From the NCBI GenBank assembly GCA_030745875.1, contig JASLNT010000127.1:1-54133 (forward strand): a stretch of 54,133 bases of DNA, in the 5' to 3' direction. The position numbers and the translations under genes were made by a program. The notes beneath the pieces were generated by a model. It worked only from the letters and a program-made list of their open reading frames with translations. It was not told where the DNA came from and did not search any database. Shown here piece by piece: positions 7,512 through 16,477 of this stretch (positions are counted from its first letter, which is position 1; every line of letters begins with the position of its first letter). Source of the stretch: Phycisphaerae bacterium (lineage in GTDB: Bacteria > Planctomycetota > Phycisphaerae > SM23-33).

Positions 7512-8348
7512 ATGAAACAATTGAAAAAAGCAATCTCGATCTGTTGGGCTTTGTTCTTTTTGGCGATTCTCGCGTCGGCTCCGGCGGCATGCCGTGAAAC
7601 CGACCGCCGAGCAAGGTTTGTAACGTATAACGTACTGGCCGATCCGGATCACGCAGACCAGCGGGCGCCCGAACTCCTGAAGATCATCGGCGACTGCGAC
7701 GCCGACATTATCGCCCTGCAGGAAGTCGCCCCGTGGTTCCTGCAGAAGCTCTCCGGAGCCGACTGGTTCAAGAAATATCACGCGCCGAAATCAGGCGACA
7801 AGATCATCTGCCCGCGCGGCCTGCTGATCCTGTCGAAACAGCCCATAACCTCGCCGGACTACGGGCTGCTGCCCAGCAAGCAGCGAAGAGCTTACCTGAT
7901 CGTCGAGACGAAAATCCATGGGGTGAAGTTCAAGATCGCCACATGCCACCTCGACAGCTTTCTAAAGGAAGGCGCCATGCGGGCCAAACAGATGGATATC
8001 ATCTTCGGGAAGTTGGCGGCTGGCGAGAATGTGATATTCCTGGGCGACTTCAACTTCGGCGACGGCGAACAGCCCGAAACCAAACATCTCGACAAGAACT
8101 ACGTCGATATCTGGACGCTGACGAACGGTAAGAAAAAGGGGTACACCTGGAACATCGAGAAAAGTGAAATGGCGCGCAAGGGATCGTTCCCAAACGAAGC
8201 CAGCAGAAGGCTCGATCGAATCCTGATCAAGTCCAGGCAAGCAAAACCGATCAGCGCCGGTATCCTGGGCGACAAACCGGTAAAAGGAAAAACCGACATC
8301 TTCCCGTCGGACCATTTCGGTCTGCGGGCTACTGTCTCTATCAGGTGA
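7512..8348 (+). CDS. Secreted endonuclease/exonuclease/phosphatase-family hydrolase
   Basis: 278 residues from ATG 7512 (GGGAAG site); an upstream in-frame ATG at 7470 gives a poor N-terminus. Residues 1-27 are an export signal ending APAAC, possibly a lipobox, so it may be a lipoprotein. EEP-fold marks are VTYNVL (Asn40), DIIALQEV (metal-binding Glu71), FLGDFNFGDGE and the C-terminal SDHFGL with catalytic Asp-His. The fold cleaves phosphodiesters or phosphomonoesters; the substrate could be nucleic acid, sphingomyelin-like lipid or inositol phosphate. It is divergent from the sulfatase and 38 nt before an ExbD-like lipoprotein gene, probably in one operon. Confidence 0.85.
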   Translation: MKQLKKAISICWALFFLAILASAPAACRETDRRARFVTYNVLADPDHADQRAPELLKIIGDCDADIIALQEVAPWFLQKLSGADWFKKYHAPKSGDKIICPRGLLILSKQPITSPDYGLLPSKQRRAYLIVETKIHGVKFKIATCHLDSFLKEGAMRAKQMDIIFGKLAAGENVIFLGDFNFGDGEQPETKHLDKNYVDIWTLTNGKKKGYTWNIEKSEMARKGSFPNEASRRLDRILIKSRQAKPISAGILGDKPVKGKTDIFPSDHFGLRATVSIR

Positions 8349-8386
8349 TTGGCGGAATTGGGCGGGTTTTCAGAAAGGACTGCAAG

Positions 8387-9283
8387 ATGAAGAGAATCGG
8401 GACGGGAGCTGTCTTGTGTTTGAGCATATGCATGGGCTTGATTCCCTCCTGCAAATCAAAGGAAGACGCCGAAACTCCCGCACCCCGGGCCGAACATGAA
8501 GTAATAATAACTCTGAAACTCCCGCCCGAAACGGCGCCCGCTTCGGGTAATCGAGCTTGCGTCACGATTGACTCCCGGCTCGGCCGGGCTCTTGTTCCGG
8601 CAAGGGACAGGGACGAAATCCGCCATATCGTCAGAGACACCTGGATAGAATACAAGACCCGGAGCGTCGTCGTAATCAAAGCCCATCCTGATGAACTCTG
8701 CGACTCGGTAATGCACATCATTGCATCCGCCTCGCATGGGACCATGCACAAGGCGCGGTTTGAAGCCGGCGACGTACGGTCGCCGTTTACGTTCTCCACC
8801 GGACTGACCGGAAGCTCGGCGCCTTTCGTCTGGAATACGGAAATCCCCGGGCAGGAACATCCCGTCCACACCGTTTACATCCTGGACGGAGAGGAAGCCG
8901 GATGGTTCGCAATCTGGAACGACAAGTTCAAAGGCCCCGAAGCGCTGACCGAAGCGCTAGTCGCCATAAAGACAGCGTCCGGCGAGTACCCTCCCAAGGT
9001 TACGCTCACCGCCGAACCGAAAGCGAGCTGGGGGAACTACGTGCTGGCCTGCAAGGCCGCGACAGATGCGAAAATCGAATACCCCGGACTTTCACGCAAC
9101 ACGCGGGAGCATCACTACATATCCGAGACGGACCTGCCCGGTCGGAAGAGACGAAGACCACGCAAGCCCGAATCGCCCGGTCAGCTTATCCCGTATGAGG
9201 AATCGTCCGGAGGTCTGGGCATACCGAACGAAAAGGAGTCGCCCGCAACGATCATACCGGGCGAGACCGCGCCGGCCGATTGA
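8387..9283 (+). CDS. Lipoprotein with a possible ExbD/TolR-like periplasmic domain
   Basis: 298 residues. MKRIGTGAVLCLSICMGLIP and a lipobox with Cys22 mark a lipoprotein; GAAAGGA precedes the ATG. The middle (about 80-120) has RSVVVIKAHPDELCDSVMHI followed by a strand, similar in pattern to the ExbD/TolR periplasmic domain (VVIxAdpxvpygxVxxvmdxxxxaG). The second half has a similar strand-helix pattern near residue 195 (PPKVTLTAEPKASWGNYVLA), which could be a repeat. The tail is proline-rich and disordered. ExbD proteins normally have a transmembrane helix, not a lipid anchor, and no ExbB is nearby, so a transport role is doubtful. Confidence 0.5.
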   Translation: MKRIGTGAVLCLSICMGLIPSCKSKEDAETPAPRAEHEVIITLKLPPETAPASGNRACVTIDSRLGRALVPARDRDEIRHIVRDTWIEYKTRSVVVIKAHPDELCDSVMHIIASASHGTMHKARFEAGDVRSPFTFSTGLTGSSAPFVWNTEIPGQEHPVHTVYILDGEEAGWFAIWNDKFKGPEALTEALVAIKTASGEYPPKVTLTAEPKASWGNYVLACKAATDAKIEYPGLSRNTREHHYISETDLPGRKRRRPRKPESPGQLIPYEESSGGLGIPNEKESPATIIPGETAPAD

Positions 9284-9299
9284 GGGCGACCGAAAACGC

Positions 9300-9327
9300 T
9301 TGTGGTTGTCCCCTGTAACGATACAAT
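9300..9327 (+). promoter_or_regulatory. Possible promoter of the HExxH-esterase fusion gene
   Basis: TTGTGG (9300-9305) and TACAAT (9322-9327) are spaced by 16 nt, with the ATG about 50 nt downstream at 9379. It lies in the 95-nt gap after the ExbD-like gene. Confidence 0.4.
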
Positions 9328-9378
9328 TATCCGAACGCACAGGACAGTCAGGAGCAGAAACTCATCAGGAACTTTCAC

Positions 9379-11043
9379 ATGAAGAATATCGCTATCGCTA
9401 TAGTTGTCGCATTTACCGTTACTCTGTCACTGGCTCCGCAGGCCCGGGCGAAAAAGCCCGACACGAAGGACGCCAAAACCAAGCCCGTCGCAAAGAAGGA
9501 AGTCAAGCAGAAGAAGCTGTTCCAGATATTCCGCGAGTCGTTCAGGGATTTCGGAAAGAACAACACGCACAAAGTGAAGATCCTCTCCGGACCAACGCCC
9601 GTCAAAATGCGCAACGGGCGCGTACCGGGCAAAATGTGGCGCGCCACGTGCGGGAAGTATCGCTTCAAGATGACGATTCAGGACGGAACAAAGTGCGACC
9701 TCCAAACGCTGACCAAACGCGTCGAGCAGCTTCCTATGCCTTACATACGGGCGTGCGAGGTGGTTTCCGATGTTCACGAGGACGGTCTTGCGATCTACGC
9801 CAAGCTGGGCGGGGCGATGGCGCATGGGGGGAAGGGTTACATCAACACCGTGCCCCACGCACCGGCTGAAGTAATCGCACACGAGGTCGGACACACGCTC
9901 GAACAGGCCGCTCGGGAGTCAGACTCAAGACTGATCGAAAAATGGGGAGCCGCAAGCAAGGCCGACAATCAGTCGGTCTCGGGCTACGGCGACACGTCTG
10001 ACAGCGAAAACCTCGCCGAATTCGCCAAAGTCTACGCCGTCTGCCTGGACAAGGGTCCCGAGAAACTGAAAGAGCTGAAGAAACTATCGCCCAGACGTTT
10101 TTCGATGTGGGAGCATATCCTGCTGCGAGCCCCGGCGCCCCAGCGATCCTGGACTCAAGCCCTCTGGCCGGGCGTCGCTCCGGGCTCCAAAGGCGTTAAA
10201 GACAACGAGAAGATAACCGATCGATCGGGCGGAAAAGGTCACCTGGACCGGGCCGCGGAGAATGTGCACAAGCCCACGCTGACCCTCCACCTGCCATGCA
10301 AGTCCCAGGCCTCGGGAGCCGCAGTAATAATCTGCCCCGGCGGCGGATACAGTCGCTGCGTTATCGACAAGGAAGGCAACGAAATCGCAAGATGGCTAAA
10401 CTCGATCGGAGTGGCGGGGATCGTGCTGAAATACCGCCTGCCGCGCCCCGAAGGCCACGTCTACGGACACAAGGTCCCGTTGGCTGACCTGCAGCGGGCG
10501 ATCCGCACCGCCCGGGCCAACGCCGGGGAATGGGGCCTGAAGACCGACAAGGTCGGCGTGATGGGCTTCTCCGCAGGCGGGCACCTGGCCTCGACCGCGG
10601 GGGTGCACTACGACCCCGGAGACGCCAAAGCAACCGACCCGATCGAAAAACTGTCCAGCCGTCCGGACTTCATGATGCTGATCTACCCGGTCATCTCGTT
10701 GAGCGATTCGGTCGGGCATAGCGGATCGCGAGCCAATCTGCTGGGCTCCAAGCCTGATGCGAAGCTGGTGAAGCACTACTCCAATGAACTGCAGGTGACC
10801 GACAAGACCCCGCCGACGTTCCTGGTGACCACCACAGACGACCCGGTGAAAGCCGACAACTCCATAAACTTCTACATGGCGATGCGAAAGGCCGGAGCCC
10901 CGGCGGAACTGCACGTATACGCCGATGGCGGACACGGTTACGGCATGAGGAGAACGAAATCGTCAGTCTCCGGTTGGCCTGACAGCTGCATGAACTGGAT
11001 GAAGAGCCTGGGCATCAGAATCCGCCCCCCGAAACGCCGCTGA
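9379..11043 (+). CDS. Secreted fusion: HExxH metallopeptidase-like domain plus alpha/beta-hydrolase esterase
   Basis: 554 residues. A signal peptide (1-24) and a Lys-rich linker come first. Residues 60-240 carry HEVGHTLEQ (zinc histidines 168 and 172, Glu169) and a downstream ENLAEFAKVYA that could supply a third ligand, the gluzincin pattern. From about residue 255 a complete acetyl-esterase/BD-FAE-type hydrolase follows: CPGGGYSRCVIDKEG (oxyanion region), GFSAGGHLAS with Ser398, an Asp in TTTDDPVKADNS and a His in YADGGHGYG. The frame is open and in one register throughout. The esterase probably deacetylates sugars. I know of no standard protein with this pair of domains. Confidence 0.8.
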   Translation: MKNIAIAIVVAFTVTLSLAPQARAKKPDTKDAKTKPVAKKEVKQKKLFQIFRESFRDFGKNNTHKVKILSGPTPVKMRNGRVPGKMWRATCGKYRFKMTIQDGTKCDLQTLTKRVEQLPMPYIRACEVVSDVHEDGLAIYAKLGGAMAHGGKGYINTVPHAPAEVIAHEVGHTLEQAARESDSRLIEKWGAASKADNQSVSGYGDTSDSENLAEFAKVYAVCLDKGPEKLKELKKLSPRRFSMWEHILLRAPAPQRSWTQALWPGVAPGSKGVKDNEKITDRSGGKGHLDRAAENVHKPTLTLHLPCKSQASGAAVIICPGGGYSRCVIDKEGNEIARWLNSIGVAGIVLKYRLPRPEGHVYGHKVPLADLQRAIRTARANAGEWGLKTDKVGVMGFSAGGHLASTAGVHYDPGDAKATDPIEKLSSRPDFMMLIYPVISLSDSVGHSGSRANLLGSKPDAKLVKHYSNELQVTDKTPPTFLVTTTDDPVKADNSINFYMAMRKAGAPAELHVYADGGHGYGMRRTKSSVSGWPDSCMNWMKSLGIRIRPPKRR

Positions 11044-11050
11044 AGCAGTC

Positions 11051-12427
11051 TTACTCTGCGGAGGCGAGATTGTTTATGAACGCCGCAGCCGCCGCCGATC
11101 CGCGCGTAAATTGCTTGAGTGCGAAGCGTTCGTTTGGCGAGTGCAGGCGATCGCCCGGCAGGCCGAAGCCCATCATCACCGCATCTATCCCCAGTATCCG
11201 CTGGAACAGTTCCGTTACGGGAACTGAAGCTCCGCAGCGAATCATTGCCGCCGGTTTCCCGAACGCTTCTTCAAACGCGTCGCTTGCGGCGCGGGCGGCG
11301 GCTGAGTCGCGTCCCATCAGCACCGGTCGGGCTCCGGCGTGAACTTTCATCTCGCAGGTCACCCCGGGCGGAGTGTTGTTGCTTATATACTCCCGCATCG
11401 ACTCGACGATTCTCTCAGGCCGCTGATTGGGAACAATGCGCATCGATATCTTGACCGAAGCTGTCGACGGAATAATCGTCTTGCTGCCCGGACCGGTGTA
11501 ACCCCCGACGATACCGTTGCAGTCCAGCGTCGGTCTGCTCCAGAGGCGCTCCAGATCGCTGAAGGCTCTCTCCCCGCCGCCGAGAGCGTCCACGCCCATT
11601 GACTCGGCGTACTGGTCGGCGTTGAAAGGCAGGTCGGCCCAGGCGTTGCGTTCGGCGTCGGACAGTTCGGCGACATCGTCGTAGAATCCGGGCAGGGTTA
11701 TCCGCCCCTGGTCGTCGTGCATGCCTGCGACCAGGGCGGTCAATGCGTTTATCGGATTGGCGATCGCCCCGCCGTGCTCTCCGCTGTGTATGTCGGCTGA
11801 CGGACCGGTGACGGTTATCTCCACGTACGCCAGCCCGCGGAGGGCGTAAGTGATTGATGGAACTTCATCCGCAAAGAACGCCGAATCGGAGACCGCTATC
11901 ACATCGGACGACAGAGCTTCGGCGTGTTCGGTGACAAATCGCTCCAGGTCGGGCGAACCGGTTTCTTCTTCGCCCTCGGCGAATACTTTGATGTTAATCG
12001 GCATGCCGCCGCATTGCATCCAGGCCTCGATGGCGGCAAGGTGCGTGAAGAGTTGGCCTTTGTCGTCGTTGGCTCCGCGTGCGTAGATGTATCCGTCGCG
12101 AATCTCGGGCTCAAACGGATCGGATTCCCAAAGATCGAGCGGATCGGGCGGCTGGACGTCGTAGTGACCGTAGATCAACAGCGTCGGGGCCGAATCGCTT
12201 ACGTGAAGAGTCGCAAGGACGTTCGGTTTGTTGGACGTTGGGAGAACTTCGGCATGCAGACCCAATCGCTCCAGGTAGTCCGCAAGCCACCGGGCGCAAA
12301 GCCCGCACGGGTCCTGGTCGCCGCCGTCAACGTTGGCTACGCTGGGAAACCGCAGATACTCCTTGAGCGATTCAAGGTGTCTGTCGCGATTGTCGGTGAG
12401 ATATTGTGCAACCGAATCTGGAATCAT
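11051..12427 (-). CDS. M20-family dipeptidase/deacylase
   Basis: 458 residues with no signal peptide, so cytoplasmic. The di-zinc site is visible: GHYDVQP (His88, Asp90), ARGANDDKGQ (Asp121 bridging), EGEEETGS (catalytic Glu near 154 and ligand Glu155) and a C-terminal histidine in PGDRLHSPNE. The dimerisation domain contains DIHSGEHGGAIANP. Length and motifs fit the carnosinase/CNDP-like dipeptidase group of M20. The substrate is uncertain. It lies 13 nt after the DPVT-repeat lipoprotein gene and converges with the esterase fusion, whose stop is only 7 nt away. Confidence 0.92.
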   Translation of the reverse strand: MIPDSVAQYLTDNRDRHLESLKEYLRFPSVANVDGGDQDPCGLCARWLADYLERLGLHAEVLPTSNKPNVLATLHVSDSAPTLLIYGHYDVQPPDPLDLWESDPFEPEIRDGYIYARGANDDKGQLFTHLAAIEAWMQCGGMPINIKVFAEGEEETGSPDLERFVTEHAEALSSDVIAVSDSAFFADEVPSITYALRGLAYVEITVTGPSADIHSGEHGGAIANPINALTALVAGMHDDQGRITLPGFYDDVAELSDAERNAWADLPFNADQYAESMGVDALGGGERAFSDLERLWSRPTLDCNGIVGGYTGPGSKTIIPSTASVKISMRIVPNQRPERIVESMREYISNNTPPGVTCEMKVHAGARPVLMGRDSAAARAASDAFEEAFGKPAAMIRCGASVPVTELFQRILGIDAVMMGFGLPGDRLHSPNERFALKQFTRGSAAAAAFINNLASAE

Positions 12428-12440
12428 AACCCACTACCGA

Positions 12441-13538
12441 TTACAGTCCCCCACCGGCCGCGGGGGTGTCAGTAGGATCAGTTACGGGGTCGGTAACCGG
12501 GTCGGCGGCGGGATCAGGCTCCGAACCAGTCACGGGAGTTGTCACCGGATCGGTAACCGGGTCAGTGACCGGATCTGTAACCGGATCTGTAACCGGGTCA
12601 GTAACCGGGTCGGTATCAGGATCGGTATCAGGGTCGGCGCCAGGATCAGGCTCTCCGCCTCCGCCGCCCATGGCCTCCATCATCAGGGTCATCAGTTTCT
12701 TGGTCGCCGGGACGACGTGTTGCTCGGTCAGTTCATTCAGTTTGGCTTCGACGTTGTCGGCGGTGATGGTTCCGTCATCCACACCGGCCTTTGCGGCATC
12801 AAGCATTTTCGCCGTACCATTCAGGACTTCGGAGAGTAACGCGACCATTTCCCGAGCGTTGTTGTCGAATTCGATTTTCCACTCATCGTCGACTTTCCCG
12901 AAGATAAACGTACTCTTGTCCGGTCCTGTGGCGACTATCTTCTCTCCGATCTTCTTGAAAGACAACTGCTCCAGCGACGTAATCCCAAGCAAATCCGCCG
13001 CCGACGTAGGGCTCTTAGTCTCCGTCGGGATGCTGGTGATGCGTGTCTTAATATCCGCGGGATACTGGACCCCGAACTTCGTGTCCATAGCCGAATCAAG
13101 TTCAAGCGATTTCGGCTGCAGGGAGTCGGCGGATGCTATCATTCCACGCAGAGCTGTGGTGGCTTCATCATCGAAGAACGCCAGCGCCCCCTCCTTGTCG
13201 CCGGAGTCCTTGGTGGCCATGATCTTCGTGATAACGTCCTTGACCTGGGAGATTTCCTCCTGAGACGCAGTGGTCTCCGCACCGGTCAGAGTTCCGCTGC
13301 CGCCCGAAGTCCCTCCGCCCGAAGTCTCGCCGGAGGCCTCCTGGAACGCCAGCCTTCGCTTGGCGACAACACTGGGGACTCCGATCACCTCGTAGTCGGG
13401 CAAGGGCGTTTGAATCGCCACCGGCGCACCGTCCACCTCGCGATCGTACGCTGCAGGCTCATCACTGGTGTCGCGATTGCAACCCAGCGGAACACACAAC
13501 ATCATCCCTGCAACCAATACCAACAAGCAATTCTTCAT
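12441..13538 (-). CDS. Lipoprotein with C-terminal DPVT repeats
   Basis: 365 residues. The N-terminus MKNCLLVLVAGMMLCVPLGC gives a lipobox with Cys20, and AAGGAG precedes the ATG. A G/S/T-rich linker (68-90) precedes a helical/beta region (92-285) with VDDEWKIEFDNNARE, similar in pattern to SnoaL/DUF4878-type lipoprotein domains that carry an FxxxDDEWKI strand. The last 70 residues are a run of DPDT and DPVT four-residue units that probably form an extended acidic, cell-wall-spanning or calcium-binding stalk. Function unknown. It shares an operon with the M20 peptidase. Confidence 0.7.
   Translation of the reverse strand: MKNCLLVLVAGMMLCVPLGCNRDTSDEPAAYDREVDGAPVAIQTPLPDYEVIGVPSVVAKRRLAFQEASGETSGGGTSGGSGTLTGAETTASQEEISQVKDVITKIMATKDSGDKEGALAFFDDEATTALRGMIASADSLQPKSLELDSAMDTKFGVQYPADIKTRITSIPTETKSPTSAADLLGITSLEQLSFKKIGEKIVATGPDKSTFIFGKVDDEWKIEFDNNAREMVALLSEVLNGTAKMLDAAKAGVDDGTITADNVEAKLNELTEQHVVPATKKLMTLMMEAMGGGGGEPDPGADPDTDPDTDPVTDPVTDPVTDPVTDPVTDPVTTPVTGSEPDPAADPVTDPVTDPTDTPAAGGGL
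12466..12660 (-). repeat. Tandem 12-bp repeats encoding DPVT units
   Basis: Imperfect copies of a GATCCGGTTACC-type 12-mer (12 nt = one D-P-V-T unit) run through the end of the lipoprotein gene, with DPDT variants toward 12620-12650. The variation between copies is mostly at third positions. Such arrays expand and contract by slipped pairing. Confidence 0.75.
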
Positions 13539-13751
13539 GCCTCTGACTCCTTAAGGCCAACTTCCGACTGAAATCACCTCCGCAGCAACCGGGACCGGTC
13601 GGTCGGTCGGTCGAGCGGACGGCAGATACCAAACCAAACTGTATTGTCGCTTCTTGGAGATCATATGACAAGCCCAAACCTGAGGGGCGGCGATTGGGAA
13701 TTGGGGATTGTCGATTGACAACGGACCGGGGCAAGGGCGCATCTTCAGACG
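13539..13751. other. Intergenic region of 213 bp with short repeats
   Basis: Lies between the CsgG-like gene and the DPVT lipoprotein gene, both on the minus strand, so it should hold the lipoprotein promoter. It contains four tandem GGTC units (about 13599-13614), a TTGTC/GACAA inverted repeat (about 13707-13720) and a GGGAATTGGGGATTG tract. On the minus strand TTGTCA and ACAATA sit 18 nt apart, a weak promoter candidate. No gene is seen. Confidence 0.4.
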
Positions 13752-15119
13752 CTAGCGAGGCGTTTGAGTTCGTTTCTCGGCCTCGGCCCGTTTGCGCAGC
13801 TCTTCCTTACCGAGTTCTTCGCTGCGATCGAAGTTCTTCGTACGGGCTTTTACTTCCGCCAGGGGCGCGGTCTGGCGGGGATCGTTGTACATATGCACGT
13901 TGTCGAACAAATACGCTCCCGGAGGCCAATACGCGTATATCTGTATCTGGAACCACTTTACGTTTGCGGGCAGTCCGCCTCTGGGCGGGAACGGCTGGGC
14001 ATAGTGCTTCCATTTTCCGGTGGTGTTTCGACACGCCAGATACCAACGAAAACACTCGCGCCTGTAGCGATCGGGGTGTTTGGCGGCGTCCGTTTTGATG
14101 AGTTTCTTCCGCCGATCCTCCGGTAGTTTCGCAAACGCCCCGGGCGTAAGCTTCAACTCAACCAGCGAACGCTCAGACAATGCGTCGGCGTGTTGAGCCC
14201 ATTCGAGGTATCCCTTGACGAAAATCTTCGGGAAGAAGATGCCCGCGGTTCCGCCTCTCATGTCGGCGGTCAGCCAATAACGCTGTCCGGGCGTCGCCTT
14301 GATCCAAACGCTGCGGTAATGGACGCCTTCGAGCCCGGCTACGCTTCCGTAGGTTGTGTCTTTCTTCAGCTTGGGCGGATTTTTCGGGCTGGCCAGACCC
14401 AGGCGAAGTTTGCGCCGATACTCGTACCACTTGTCGCGCTCCAGATCGGTCTGGAGTCTCAGAACTTTCCCCGACCCGCGCGGATCGGCCTCTATGAAGG
14501 TTCCTGCATTGTCCGGAGCGTCCCAACCTTTGGCTTGGGGGCTTTCGAAATCACCGTTTACGTTGAGCGGTTTGCCGAACTTCTTCGGTTCGGTCTCGTC
14601 GCCTTCCTCCGGCGGACGCCAGTTCCTGGCTCCGAGAGCGGCTTCGATGATCTTCCGCGCGATCACTCCGCGGGCGCGCTGGGAGCTGTCGGTGTAAGTC
14701 CTGGTCCACACCGCGGGTTTCTTCGGATCGACCAGGTTGATGCAGCATATCTCGGCGCGCACGGTTGAGCCTGTTTTCCGCACCGTTCCGTATATCCCGA
14801 TATTGACCGCCATTTTGTCGGTCAGGATCTTCGCCACTTTCTTGCTGTCGGTTTTTACGGAAATCGCCTTAAAGAACTCTCTGGTGGTAAGCTTGTCGAT
14901 TACCTCCTTGACCCCCAGAGCCCCGCCCTTGTGACGCCGGAGCCCAATACGAACACTGTCGGCCAGTTGCACTCCGACCGATCGGGCGGTCTTGTCTCCG
15001 GGAGTTTCGAAGTCGATGACCGCGATGTATATTTCGGCGGGAGGCTTGTCGGCGGGATATCCGCGCCCGACCGGACCAACAATCACAGCAATCGCAAGAA
15101 TAAGGTGTTGAAATTTCAT
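13752..15119 (-). CDS. Secreted CsgG/TolB-N-like protein with C-terminal carbohydrate-binding-like domain
   Basis: 455 residues with a signal peptide (1-23). Residues 30-170 contain IYIAVIDFETPG, VGVQLADSVRIGLRR, VNIGIYGTVRKTGSTV and VARKIIEAALG, the layout of CsgG/FlgO-type domains that compute an effect from all lipoprotein-like partners and form outer-membrane assemblies. From about 190 a beta domain starts NGDFESPQAKGW and ends YLFDNVHMYND, typical of CBM4/9-like jelly rolls (NGxFE...FDNV). The C-terminus is a charged helix. It begins 10 nt after the esterase lipoprotein gene stops, so both are probably translated from one mRNA. Function unknown. Confidence 0.6.
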   Translation of the reverse strand: MKFQHLILAIAVIVGPVGRGYPADKPPAEIYIAVIDFETPGDKTARSVGVQLADSVRIGLRRHKGGALGVKEVIDKLTTREFFKAISVKTDSKKVAKILTDKMAVNIGIYGTVRKTGSTVRAEICCINLVDPKKPAVWTRTYTDSSQRARGVIARKIIEAALGARNWRPPEEGDETEPKKFGKPLNVNGDFESPQAKGWDAPDNAGTFIEADPRGSGKVLRLQTDLERDKWYEYRRKLRLGLASPKNPPKLKKDTTYGSVAGLEGVHYRSVWIKATPGQRYWLTADMRGGTAGIFFPKIFVKGYLEWAQHADALSERSLVELKLTPGAFAKLPEDRRKKLIKTDAAKHPDRYRRECFRWYLACRNTTGKWKHYAQPFPPRGGLPANVKWFQIQIYAYWPPGAYLFDNVHMYNDPRQTAPLAEVKARTKNFDRSEELGKEELRKRAEAEKRTQTPR

Positions 15120-15128
15120 GCGACACCT

Positions 15129-16454
15129 CTACTTGTCGTAGACGCCCATGGGATACGGATCGGGGCCCGGTTTGGGGTTCTTTTTTCGATTCTGGGCGAA
15201 CAGCCACCGGACGTATTTTCGATTTCGCCAGATACTGCGCGCCGTTCCCACATGGTCGGTCTTGGGAAACTCAACGTAGCTGCTCTTTCCGCCCTGGGCG
15301 ACGATCTCCTCGTGCGCCGCCTTCGAGCCGTATCGCATGAGATCGTCCTGCCCTGCGAAAATCGAGACCGGGATATGTTTGATCCGGCTGACTTCCAGCT
15401 TCAGACGCGCCTTCAAAGGTCCGACAGGTCTGGATCGCGCCCTTCCGATCGGCCAGCCGGCTCCGCAGACAGCTCCGGCGAACAGTTCTCTATCGGCCCG
15501 CAGGAACTCCCAACACGCCTTGCCTCCGTACGAAAAACCCGTGAAGTAGATGCGATCCGGATCGACGCCCGGACCGCTGTCGCCCGCCAAGTCCTTTATC
15601 AGCGCGATCGTCGCCTGCACGTACCATCCGTTTTCGTTAACCGCCGGCCAGTCGGGATGATAAATCGGCGTCGGTTTGCCCAACGGTCCTTTCGGCCAGT
15701 ACCGCTTGGGAACGTTCTTGCCCGAGGGTATCTGCGGAACAACGCTGATGCACTCGAACTCCTTCTCGTCGAGGTAATCCACAAAAAGGCTCTTGGCGAA
15801 TATCACTTTCTCCATGCTGCGGACGTTACCGTCGCCTACTCCTCCCGACCCCGAAACCGAAATGACCAGCGGATATTTCTTGCGCGGATCGAAGTTGCGC
15901 GGGAGCATCATCCTGAACGGTAGAATCGCCCCGTCGAATCTGAATTCACCGGGTCCGTGCCCGTAGAGCGCGCCCTTGCCCTTCCAGCACGTGTGGGTGA
16001 TGCGGGCAATTTTCGCTCCGCCGGAGGCATGGACGATCAGCCACGCGAAACTCTCGCCCTTGTAGGATGAAACAATCTTCTGCTCGGTGCGTGTTTTCAC
16101 CGATCGAAACCTGCTGCGGAGATACTTCTTCTTAAGTACGTCCGCGAGCTTGCTCGAAGCCGAATGAGCCACGCTCAACTCGACCGAACCGCCGCTGTAA
16201 TCAACCGTTACGCGGTGATGGTTCAGTTCAACGCCTTTCCCGAAGTTGATCGCGGGCGAGACCCTGCAGGTCTTACCGTCAACGGTGCGGGTCTCCCATT
16301 TCGCTATGTGGGCGGCGGTGTAGCGAGTTTGGGCCTCGTCGGGCCTTGCTTTGGACGGCGGCTCGGCGGTGGATTCGTCAGGCCCTCCGCATCCCCAGAC
16401 GAGAATCCCCACGAGGCACGACAGGATTGTTGTGTATGCTTGAATACGACGCAT
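15129..16454 (-). CDS. Esterase/PHB-depolymerase-like lipoprotein
   Basis: 441 residues. Residues 1-22 form a lipoprotein signal (GILVWGC). The N-terminal 150 residues are a beta-type domain of unknown role. The alpha/beta-hydrolase domain starts near 160 with PFRMMLPRNFDPRKKYPLVI, has the nucleophile elbow TGFSYGG, the acid GQDDLM and the histidine KTDHVG. This matches the predicted-peptidase/LpqC/feruloyl-esterase group common in planctomycetes. It probably removes acyl or feruloyl groups from plant or algal glycans. GGAGA precedes the ATG; the CsgG-like gene follows 10 nt later and xseB ends 24 nt upstream. Confidence 0.8.
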   Translation of the reverse strand: MRRIQAYTTILSCLVGILVWGCGGPDESTAEPPSKARPDEAQTRYTAAHIAKWETRTVDGKTCRVSPAINFGKGVELNHHRVTVDYSGGSVELSVAHSASSKLADVLKKKYLRSRFRSVKTRTEQKIVSSYKGESFAWLIVHASGGAKIARITHTCWKGKGALYGHGPGEFRFDGAILPFRMMLPRNFDPRKKYPLVISVSGSGGVGDGNVRSMEKVIFAKSLFVDYLDEKEFECISVVPQIPSGKNVPKRYWPKGPLGKPTPIYHPDWPAVNENGWYVQATIALIKDLAGDSGPGVDPDRIYFTGFSYGGKACWEFLRADRELFAGAVCGAGWPIGRARSRPVGPLKARLKLEVSRIKHIPVSIFAGQDDLMRYGSKAAHEEIVAQGGKSSYVEFPKTDHVGTARSIWRNRKYVRWLFAQNRKKNPKPGPDPYPMGVYDK

Positions 16455-16477
16455 TGGCTTGTCTCCGGCGGGGGTGA

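Noticed and set aside
13599..13614. GGTC tandem units as a regulatory array
   Set aside because: Only about four short units with no conserved spacing to a promoter; probably chance or slippage.
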